Source of the DNA: Ypsolopha sequella
Lineage: Eukaryota > Arthropoda > Insecta > Lepidoptera > Ypsolophidae
NCBI GenBank assembly: GCA_934047225.1
Contig: OW203992.1
Span: 17,163,501 to 17,227,500 of the forward strand
DNA length: 64,000 nucleotides
Direction of reading: 5' to 3'
Made by a program: the position numbers and the translations under genes. Below, one piece after another: positions 12,901 through 24,900 of this stretch (its first letter is position 1; every line of letters begins with the position of its first letter). Below the pieces are notes generated by a model. The model was not told the DNA's origin. It saw only the letters and a list, made by a program, of their open reading frames with translations, and made no database searches.

Positions 12901-15900
12901 ACGTCTAGTTAAAATCACTGACCATTTCGAAATCACCCGTGACCACGCTTTCTCACTTTATGTGAGCAGAATTGATTTATAAGTATAGCGTTCACGCTTC
13001 ACTTGTATTTATTCTCCATGGCTGTTTTTCATGATAACGTTTAACGTTAGAATTTAATGTGTTTTATAACTCGCACCCGCGGTGCGCACTACCATTTATA
13101 GGGAATTCAAAGTTATAATTTTCAACTATTTATTTAAAGGCCGCTGCACACCAAATGCCACACGCATTTGGCATTGGCGTTGTGTGTGGCAGCACCAGTT
13201 ATTGTATGAAACTAGACTGACGCATTTTGCACGCAATACAATATAACTTGAGCAACCACACAAAACGCCACGCGCACTGATTTGGTGTGTATCAAATGGG
13301 TTAAATACGGATTACTTTCCACGTTTTTACAGCTGTGTACGAGTACTTAGGGTTCCGTCAAAAATCGGAAACGATTTTCTTTTCTCTTTCTCGTCATTGT
13401 CATTTCAATGTACACCGGCAAAAATAAGTCACCGACGTCATGGCCCCAAAAAATGGGAACCCATTTTCTTGTATTTTCTGCTACATACGAATTCATGCGA
13501 CTGGACCCGGATATTCTTGACTACAACCACTTTTCTGACAAATTGACTTTCGAAAGGGGAAAATGGGGCAGTTGATTCTGTGGTAAAGAAACCGGTAGGG
13601 AAACGTTCCCCGAACCATAAAATACTTCCAACTTTCAGTCACCAAAGTTCCTTATAAATTGCTCTCGAAAATGAATCACAAATTCATTGGGTTAAGTTAT
13701 TTCTATGAAGTTGATAGTCATCCTAAAAATCTTAAATAAAAAGAAGACGTGTGACCAACAAATTAGTCACACATTATTAGGAGTACGAGACTCACCATGT
13801 TTAGTTATGATATTTTCCGAATTTCATGCCATCCCGGGACCATGGCAGTTGTAACTCTCGAAAATTAGGGAAAATATAAAAACTAAACACGGTGAGTCCT
13901 ATATTCCTAATAATGCTTACAGTGATCGTGTAAGATTAAAATTTAGTCCATATATTTTTTAATGGAGAAAAACGGAACCGCTACCCTTATATCAGGACTC
14001 TTTCTCGTGACAGACAGAATGTCTGCAACTTGTTCCTTACTTAAAACATACATTTTATATCAAAAAGGTATTATGTTGAAAAAATACTAATTACAGCTTA
14101 ACAATCCTAAAAAAACTAAGGCTATTGCAAAATAAAAATAAAATGTTTTTAAAACACTCATTTTGAAGTTGACTAACTTATAAAAATCTATAAAATTATT
14201 TTTCGACACCTGGACATTTTATGGGAAAAATCTATTTTTAACGTAACTATTATAAAATAAAGTTTTAAATTCAGAACAGTTCTACTCGTACGTAAATTTG
14301 ATGATATAAAATGTTCTATAAACTGATTTAACATTAGAGTTATTTTTCAAGATATTAGATAGATTATAGAAACATAAGATATGGTGGTCTAGAAATATAG
14401 TACAATATACTTTAATTTATTTTTAGCGAGACATATGTACTAAAACCTGTAACACTACCCTTCGCTCACACTGAACTCCGTCGAATCCCAATAACAACCC
14501 ACTTACAACCTACATAGTTTAACGTTTGGTGCTTAATAGAAATGATTTTAACAGATATATGGCCAGAGTGTGATCGTCAGATTAGAACCTTACGTTGCGC
14601 CTTAAGTAGTAACCCAAATTCTTTAGAAGCGATTCAGAGATGAAGATAGCTAACAAACCCTTATTAATAGTCCTGTTCTAAAATATAACTTATCTTTCAC
14701 GTGCTAAGTAAATTGGACATAAAATAATTAAAACCAAATTCGTAGATTTAGATAGTAAAATCAGAAAATATAAAGTATTGTTAAAATGTTCAGATTAAAA
14801 ATTTCACTGTTTGTCAGTTAAGCCAATATATGAAAGTCATAGAGATAACACTTTGTAAACAAATCTAGATGTAAAATTCATTAATGTTACAAATAATAAA
14901 AAGGTGAATAAAATCTCTGTAGCAATTTTGCGCCCGTCAGCCTCTTAAGAGGCTATGTGAATTTACTATGTTAGACTATACCCGCTACTTAAGACGGTAC
15001 AACACATACATATTTTGTTTGATTATGTTATGAATAAAATGCATTATTTTTTTTTTTTTTAATAACCACTACCAATAATTGGGGATGGATGAGATGAGGT
15101 ATTTCTGAGTTTGAAATTTAATAATTTATTGATGATCAAAGCTGAATAGTATTCTAACAGCTGACCTTATGTATGTTGTAAATCTTATTACTCGATAGAT
15201 ACTTCTATACGAAAATTACTTATTTAGCTGGTAATCTTCGAATAAGTCCATAGGACAGTGAGTAAAATTCTCACAACTGTGATTATCTGGTCAATAGAAT
15301 AGAGACTCAAAGAAAGCCATATTGGCAACTTCTCAGAAGTACCTTCCCTTGGATGTGGAATACCCCCTTGACTTTTTTTAGTGTATACTTTTTTTTTAAT
15401 TCTAAATTTAAGATTTATTTATTTATTTTTAATTTTACGCGCCTATGTTGGTTCCCTGACTACACAGCTCTGGTAAAGAACCAACAAGAAATCCAGAGCG
15501 TCCCTACCATCGTAGTAACCAAAACTACAAATGACACAACTAATCCAACAGAATGATTTCAGATTTCTAACTTATGGCTATCTTGTGTTTCTGTACCAAA
15601 TATATTTTATTTGTTCTTATGACATTGGTAAGCTAAACTACCCCATTTCAGTGTATAGTTAGCTTGTGGCTGAATTTTGCCTGACAAAAGAACAAGTACA
15701 TTCATACAAATACACCAAATATTACTATTTATTTGAGTAATAAACATTGAAATCACTCGTGTTGCACCATGTCCCATTCAAAGATTCGGCCTCTTAACAG
15801 ATCTACTCAAATAGTGACTGACAGTTAAAATTAATTTCTTAGATACTGCTGGTAATACTCAACTTAAAGTTGCTAGGTCAATTTGACAAAACTATCTAGT

Positions 15901-18900
15901 AAAAAACTTAGACTTTCATATTCAGCGTACAGTCATTCTGTTTATTATTCAATAGAGAATTTCTATCAAGTCAAAATTGTAAGTTGTTTCAGTAATAAAC
16001 TTCTCTAATACAATCGTTTTTGTTGTATTTAATGCAAGTCAGATAAGTACAAATTACTACCAGGTTGGAATTTTACCCATTTTCTAAAAATCTCCAAGTT
16101 TCAGTAAGGTTTTTACATAATAAGTCTCAAATATATTAAAACTTTTGAATACAATAAATTAGGCTTTCAACCCTCATTTCATGTAAGAAAGTTTACTTTA
16201 AAAATCATTGATTTTCTAGTAATATGAAACTACTGTGACTTTCATCCTTAACAGTATTGCAGTTATTTATGTAGTCAATTTTATAACTACACTCAGTAGA
16301 ATAATTTCAATATATTTTGAAAGAGAAATCTGCTCTAGGTAATGTAGTATTAAAAATACTAATAGAACTTTGTTTTTGTTCTAAAGATGTATTCATTTAA
16401 TTCCATTGACGAAGAACAACTTTTACTACCCCATATTTGGTGTATAGTATCAGTTAAGGCTTTTATTTTGCCAGACAAGGGAAAGCATTTATGCAAACAA
16501 ATACATCATGTTATGTACTTCAAGTTTATTGAACATTTATAAGAATTGAAATTATTCTCTTGAATAAAGATTTCCCGAACTATTTTCACGGTATTTAGTT
16601 TATTAGTTACTTACTCAATTGAGTAATAAAAGAAAATCCGAAACATTCTATATTTCATCTAGGTTCTACTCTGTATCAATGCAGTCATTTCGACAAGGGA
16701 GTAAGTAAGTAAATACTGACTAAAAGGTTCGTCAGTCTGCTATACTCTATTTTTGATTCTTATATACCAAACTATTTGATTTTACTTTATAACTTAATGT
16801 TTACTAAGAACTGACCTTAAAAAGGGTTTGATAGGTACTACAGATATGAACTTTTATGGTCTAGAATACATTTCATCAACCTGAATTCTAAATCTAGGCT
16901 TTCTATATTATTTAGGCATATTTTGTGCCAAACTCAAGTCTCTTTATTTCTTGAAAGAAATACCTAAGTAAATACAATATTTTAAGAGATAATTAAGTGA
17001 TGAAACTTATGTTTCCTATCATTTCATATTTATTGCCAATATTAAAGCCCTATGCCCTAGCATTCAAAACTAGTGTTCTGTGGGCATATAAAACCCTCTT
17101 AGATAAACAATGAAACTATTTCAATATCAAAGCCCTATACCCTAACATTCAAAGTTGGAGTTCTTTGGACTTATAAAGCCCTCTCAGATAAGTAAACAAT
17201 GAAACTATTTGTCAAACAAACTAGTCAACAACAACCTATTCCTGAACCACTAACTCTAATTTTCAGAGGTCCCTATCTACTTGAAAACTTGTAACCTATC
17301 ATAATTGAATTTATTGACCTATTTTCCCTGAACAATGAAGAAAGTTACCTGAAACCTCCCACTATGCATAATTTCTCAAAAAGCCTATTAATGTCCTAAC
17401 AATAGACTTGAATTTTGGAATTTACCTACCTAACATTTGGCCCTAAAATCAAATGTTCCTAGGCTTTTAAATGTGTGAATTTTCAAAGCTAGAGGTCCGT
17501 CACCTCACATTTACAATTAAACGTGTGTGTGGTTGTATATTGTGCTAGCAAACACCATACAACCCCTCAACTAATCGACAGAAAGAAGTGAGGCAAGTTG
17601 AAACCTCTCTGTGTGCCTAACACCCTAAAACTTTGCCCTACTCAGACAGGGGGTGATACAGTAGGTAAAAAGGACGTCACCCCGCTGGCTGGGATAGCCT
17701 ATATGATCATGTGTATATATAAATATATAGATATGAGACCATGACCAGCTCAGTCAGATGACAAAGGACAGAACAAATCGCAGCCTCTTCACGGCTCGGA
17801 CGCTTTGCCATAAACATCGCCTTTCATGGGGGATGTGTTTCCAGTATGTAAAACTGGCGCAAGGCCATCCCAGACGCTTGCTTCCCTCCAGAGGAGGTTA
17901 AAACTAGACTCTGTCGTTCACACCAGTAGGTGACCTGAATCTAGCCCAGAGCGACTTCCGCTCTGTAAGCTCCCTGCCTGACTCTTCAAGATATCCCAGC
18001 GACTAGCCCTATGCCATTGTTACCCTGGTACATCTTCCCGTTTCCACGTCCGGCATTACTAAGAAGAGACCATACTCCCTTCCTCCCCATCAACCCCTGA
18101 ATCGACCTATGCACTATTACATTATTTAGGAACGTACTTTAATTTCGGAACTTGAAAAGACAATTATCGAACCCTTTACATAACGCGGAATCTAGCTCGT
18201 TCGCTCGTTCACCCTACACGAATTCAAACGCGTTTGTGTCAATCGCCGAGTCGGAAAAGTCAAAAACTATTGACCATAACCGAATCTATTTACGAAAAAA
18301 GGGCATTCCGCCACCTAAAAGCTAACGCGACGCGAAATGGTCCCGAGACCTAACGAACAGATAGATTGACACATTCCGTATTTTAATCGCAAATTCCGAA
18401 AACAAAATCACTATTAAAACAAACAAAAACTTCCCCAAACAAACTCGAAAATGAACTACTCCTTTAAGACTTCTTGCAGCACTTCCACTGACGGCGGTGT
18501 AAAATTGAATGAATTCCCACTATGCATTTCACCCATTTATATACTAAGTGTGATATCAGCGTTATCAGTGCTATCGGCGTAAACGGTGCTAACGGTGTTA
18601 TGTGCGCTTTCGTGCAGAACGAACAAAAGTGAGACAACCAAACAAGAGTAATAGAGATGGCAACATAACAACAAAAACATGGCAACAGCATATACTCGGC
18701 GTAAGCAGGACAGGACAAAAATATACAAGTAAGAGTGAAAGAGATAGACACATGGTGACAAGCCTAAGGCGTCATCTAGTCTACGTGGCAACAAATTGGC
18801 AGTTGCGTGACAACAACAGCTAATTTAGGGTTCACGCATAATTGGAAACCATAATGTTTGAAATTGAAAGTTTATTCTTAATTCCTTCCATATTGGACCG

Positions 18901-21900
18901 ATTGTTTGGGCCGGTGGTTGAGTTTACTGTATTTATCATTTAAAATCAGTTATTCTACGCGATCGATTTCAATTTGCTTTATTTATTTCAACGTGATTTA
19001 TTTGATTACATACAACAATCTTCCTGCCCATTATCATAACATTTATTTGTGAATTGAGACGTGAACAGATGAGGTACGATCTGTCACACATACATAATAC
19101 ATTATCGTACACAATAAGTGTAAAGCTCAAAACAGTAAGTGCACTTGATTTTGCAATATATTCTTCAAAATCTTTTTGGGTAATAGGTACCCCAAAGGTA
19201 AATAGGACGCAGATAATAAAATAAGTCTTGAAAAAAATTACGCTAATCCTAACAACGCAAATCAATTTTACACGTGATAGGTGATCTCAAAAGAGATTCA
19301 GTTCATCGTTTCTCAAACTGTGGACCGCGATCCCCGCGTACTGGTATAGAGGGGGGGGGGGGGGGGTCGCAATCTTTTAACAAGATAGGTTTATTAAATA
19401 ACGAATTTTAAGTTTACATCAAGCGTTTCAAATGCTAAATAATACTACTATAACTAATAACGGAAACTCATTATTACCAAAAGCTTTTCCATATGTAGAT
19501 CAACAATGGAAATCTAATTTACAGAATCCAATGGAAACTTTGCGATGGCAACATACACAATACATAGGTAATAAAGTTTTGTTGAAAAACTATTAAATGT
19601 ATTTTGAATTTAAGTGTTCTGTTTCGACTAATTAGAAAAAGCGGGTTCTTCACCATCCGGCTGGGAAACCGCTCTTAAGGTGATTACTGTCGCCAAATTA
19701 GCAACTCAATGTTTGTCTGTACTAATAACGACGGAAACAACATTGAAATAACGTTCAGATCAGCGCAAAATGCGTGGTGGCTGTTACGACGCTCGCTGCT
19801 TCCTTGATAGGGCGAAATACGAGAAAATAATACTTTCCACTTGGACATGATTGTTCGATTGAATAATCCTATGTTATGTTTATAGCTATCAAGTTTATCT
19901 ACTTATCAAAACATAAATGAATTAAATCGACTAAACTGCTTAGCAGCAGTAGGGAATTCAAGCCAAAAAACACCATCCAGTTAAAACAATTTTTCATATA
20001 GAAGTTTTGGTGGTACGAAAAAAAAAAATGTTGCATATGTTTTCCTAGAGTTGATAATCCATAATACATTTTTTCAATATTTTTGGTTTGGCCATAAAAG
20101 AGGAGTAGGCTTTAGAAAGTACCCATTTGGCGATATTAAGCGCCTTAAGCGTGCGCCCGGCTCGGGTGCCCCTGCGACGTGCTTATTTCATAGAGAACCG
20201 TGCGTCGGGCGAACCGCCTCACGCAGCACTGCACTATGAAACAGGCCTAAAACAGCACGCCGCGTTGGCACCCGCGCCAGGCACACGCTTAATGCAGCGG
20301 ACGGCAGATTTACTGCAATGTGTATAGATAGATATTGCTTATAACAAGTTGATACCAGGACCTCTATGCTGATGTTTTCTAACATGTAGCCTCGTTCAGC
20401 CTGTAGTGGTAACTATGGATTCAGTGCAAGCAGACAACTCACCTGTTCTGGAACCACACTTGCACGACGCGCATGTCAAGGCCCGTGTCCTGGGCCAGCT
20501 GTTCCCTCACGTGTCTCGCCGGCTTTGGACTGCTACTGTATGCACTCTTGAGGGTTTCCAGCTGTTTAGCTGTGATGGTCGTGCGCGGCCTTTTGCTGGC
20601 CGCGTCGCCGTCCAGAGAACCTTCACCTCCTGGAGAAAACGATAACAGTCTTGGATGAATTCTACACTTAAAATTTCAGCGCTTAAGTAGCTCTATGCTG
20701 TAATAGCTACTAAACAAACTCGTAATTATCTTAACATTATATCATTTCAGTATAGAAACGCAGAAAGAAAAGTAAATCTGGATGTGAGGAGCTCTGAACC
20801 GGGATTCGAACCCGGAACCTCTCGCTTACCGGGCGATTGCTCTACCAACTGAGCTATCCAGGTCTCAATACAACTCGTGAATTTACCGATGTGCTTTCCC
20901 TAACTGCGATGATATTTATAGATCCCCACTTTACAGTGAGCCACTTGGCGCCTAGAGGACGCCTGTGTATTCAAAGCTAGTCGAAAGACCATTATGACCT
21001 ACCGTCACCTGTTACAGCATCGGGTAGTGAAGAACACACATTACTCTTATCGAAACGATACTGCAATGATATATTGTTAATTTATATCTCCTTGCGATTA
21101 GTTGCGATGGATAAATCGCTAAGTGTTCAAACATAGAAATATATTTCTGTCATAGTTTCGTAATTATCTCGTCAAAAATGACAGTAGACGCTGTAAACAC
21201 GTATCAACCTGATGGGAATATGAGGGGAAAATGGTCTGTGGTCATTTTTTTTAAATATTTATTTCACTAACACTAAACACTAGATAATTATGGGTCATGC
21301 ATGATTGTCAAATATGCGTAGAATGTGCTTATCAGGGAACTACGATTTTACAGGATTAAGATATTTAGGTTTTATAACTGAAGAAATTCATTATGTACTC
21401 TCTTTTCTTATTCTTCTTCATGCACTTAATTGAAACTACATCGTTCTGACAAAGACGCCTGAGTCTAATATGTTCTTATATTGTAGTTAGTTACGTTGTA
21501 TTGCAATATAAATGAGTACATCTTCTCACCTTTCGCTCTAGCAGCTTCATAATCCGGCTTACACACCAACTTCCCATCCTCCATGAGGTAGAACTCGTCT
21601 CCCGTGTTGAGTGTCCTTGCGCAGGCTGCGCACGCGAAACAGCGCAGGTGGTACACATGCGTCTGCGCACGCCGCACTACCTGTGTAGGGGGGATGCCCT
21701 GCCCGCAACCCGCGCACTTCGTACCGAACCGCCTAGGACAACAGCCGCAAAGACAAAAACATTATCAACGTGATAAGGGATGTAAAATATATATGTGTGA
21801 GGGTAAGATGTTCGTAATTGTGTGAACAAATAAGTTTTGAAATGCATCTAACTAGCATAAGTAACATTTAACTCTCTTGCAGCTACGAGTATAATTCAGG

Positions 21901-24900
21901 AAATGTAGGAAGAACATAGAGGTTTGGAAAAATGTGATCCGCTCAATCGTAGCTACTGTTAGTTTTACCAACTCGTTTGCCACCCTGCTTACTATAGCAA
22001 CGAGTGAATGTTGGTGATTGTTTGTATTTGACTAATATTTGACTAGACTAAATGCCATAAGCCGTCGAAGGGTACCAGGAACTTTGATGCCAAATAGTAG
22101 TATTGCGATCAAAGTATCGTGATTAGGGAAAATTTATAGCGTCTAATGGTAGGCTGATGATGAAGGACAACGTCTCTAAGCTATGACCACACTGGTGGAA
22201 CCAGTCTAATTTAAAAGTCTATTAAAGACACTTACTTGAAGAAGTCATCCTTACAGTAGAGCTGGTTGTTCCTGGCGAAGCACTTGTCAGAGAGTGTGGC
22301 GCGGCACTCGGCGCACCGGAGACAACCGGCATGCCACGTCCGGTCCAGCACCTTCAGCACCCACCTGTCTACGATCAGCTCGTGGCAGCCACCGCACTTC
22401 GGGATACTGGCTGCAACAAAGCACATCGTTGATTGATTTGTATTGAGCTGGCTTAGGGTCCGGATCACGTACGACTACTCTTACGCAAAGCTAAATTATC
22501 TGGTGGTGGGAGCTACCCAGTACTAGTTGACCAAAAATATTACTTTCTCTGACGTTTATGCCTATACTTAAATATGGAGTCTGATTTGCTAACCATTTGT
22601 GTGTATGGCTGACTGTACTTAAACTAACATTATTTTATAACTAACATATTTTATAACTAACAAATTTTATAGTAACTACACTCAGTCGTATAAATATACC
22701 CAGTGACTGACACTGAAAATTACCAAACAAGACACTGGTAACCAACACGTGTAAAACACGTATTGTACATGAAAACATATCGTCATCGTCAAGACATGAC
22801 TCCCTTAGGAGTTGTTCCAAAGTGAACTGTGAAATGAAAGTCACAGTCCATGGTACACCCGCTTTTCACTGAAGATTATCACAAAAACGTCCCGAACTTC
22901 ACCCCTATTGTCGTACTTCAGGCACAAGTGGATTAGCGTGCCTTCAGAATCACGCATACTGAACACAACTAATGGGTACGGCGGAGATTGAACCCGTGAC
23001 CTCTAAGTTAGCAGGCCAGCGCTCTACCACTCGGCCACTGTAAAAGTAAAAAGTTATTCCAATGTTGCCAAAGGCCTGCCAAAATGATGTCAGAGACTCT
23101 CGTCAACCTTATATTAATAATGAAATAACCGTTACCCGGGTGAACAATAACCGATACCCGAGCGGACAAATTTAATTACTGATAAATGTCAGCCTAGGAC
23201 ACGTCTAAAAAAAAATCTTTTTCCTTAATATATATTTTTTCTAAGTTTTCTTAAAATTGTGACTGAAAACTAACAGTTATTTTCTTTACTATTAATTTGC
23301 ACTTACAGCTTTAAGAAAGATAAGAAAGAAAAAAATTATGAGGAGGAAAAATATTTTTTTTTTGTGGGCGTCCTAGGCTAAAATTTATAATTTACTTTAC
23401 TTTTCAGTAGAAAATCAAATTACCTACCTATGAAGTCACAGTTTTAAAAAGTTAAGAGATACTTGAGAAACAAATCAGCCAATCACATCTCTGCATTTCA
23501 TAGTTCCCTAGAACATGAACAACGCCAGACTTTCGAGGGTTCTTTAGAAGAAATAAGAACTCTCCTTAAATAAATAAAAAAACATATGTGATCAGTTGAT
23601 CATTTATTAAGGATGGTCGTCATGACGCGACCAACTCAGTTGTGGGCGTGGCCAAATGTCATGCTGTTAAAATTCGCTATAAGGTGCACGCTCCATGAAA
23701 CTTGCAAGGACAATAACAATACGTATACCGTGTCGATTTTGTCACCGGCGCAAAATTGAAAACTTTTTTCAGTAGAAACCACATTTGGCAAGACTGTGGA
23801 CGTTTTCTAACATTATTTTTGGTTATTATTTATCTAGATAACATTTCCAATGTTTGACCAGTATTAATTTTTTGATTTTATCTAAGACAGATTTGACTAA
23901 ACTTTTAATAGAAAACCGTTAAATTTACGTATTTTAGGGGTTTTTTGTTAAGTTGTTACTCAAATTTCATGATTTTTAATTAATTTAGGCGCGTCAGTTT
24001 GTCACGGACCTCTCTGTAAAGCTTGTGGACACTAGCGGCGACCGGCGAGCTGGCTCTTATCTAGACCAGCGTATAAGTCTTGCCATACAGAGAGGTAATG
24101 TGGCAAGTATTTTGGGCAGTCTCCCGCAGGGCAGTGATCTAGAGGCAATTTTCTTTTTATAATTATTTCTTTAGGATTATTTTTGTATTAATTATTGTCT
24201 TTCACATTTGTTTTACTATTAAACTTAAACATAGATCTAGATAATGTCAATAGACTCAGTTTAAAATATTATATTAATGTTCCACACGATGTGGTGACAG
24301 CTTTTTTGTATGGAGGTTTGCGCGTAACGACGCCTTTTACTAAAACTGCTTATTTCACTTATTTTGTGAACAATACTTAAAGAGCCCTTATAAGATGTGG
24401 AATCATATGAAATGAATATCTATAACAGGAAAAAACAATACCTTAAGTATTCCGGATAATTTGAAAACTCCAAATAAAATTAATGATTTCTTTTTAGATA
24501 CGCGAAGTAAAGGAGTCAATCGTGCAATATAAACACAAGCGTTTTGAGCGAAGTATTACATATAGTGCAACAAACATTTATAATTCATTACCAATAGAAA
24601 TAACAAAAGAAACGAGAATAAATGTAATTAAAGAAAAAGTTAAGTATTGGCTCAAATATCGATGTATGTACGATTACAAAAATGTTCTTTAGCTAAAATA
24701 ACCCTAGTTTATTAGATATGACAAGAAATGATGTAATATTTATTTCAATAAATGATTCTTTTCTATCCTATTCTATAGATATTCCCGGAAATCCTCAAGC
24801 AGATGAGAATCAGTCTTAGAAATTCTATGGAATCAGTTAAGGTTTACGCGAAACAAAATTTGTCTCCTTTTTCTTGTCGTAAGATTATTTGGGCAAAAAC

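Larger units (their letters stand above)
5376..20442 (-). other. Lim3 intron 4 (15 kb, splits the homeobox)
   Basis: The largest intron. It holds a CpG-rich candidate enhancer (6225-6480), two copies of a 455-bp repeat, copies of MITE families, several inverted repeats, a diverged internal duplication (15.6 and 16.4 kb), a GC-richer promoter-like segment (17640-18080) and a homopolymer G run at 19351. No exon with conserved coding content was found in it. Confidence 0.9.

Noticed and set aside
18464..18823. Overlapping 70-95-codon frames on both strands
   Set aside because: Low-complexity translation from a 9-bp microrepeat; no domain, no splice sites fitting Lim3 phases.
19301..19375. hAT element end
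   Set aside because: Resembles the left end of the 44517 element, but no right end or target duplication was found nearby.
20051..20385. Frames just upstream of the homeobox exon
   Set aside because: They start inside the 455-bp repeat and run into a GC-rich stretch; no recognisable protein.
20788..20866. Functional tRNA-Thr gene
   Set aside because: Two failed acceptor pairs and C33 make a working tRNA unlikely.
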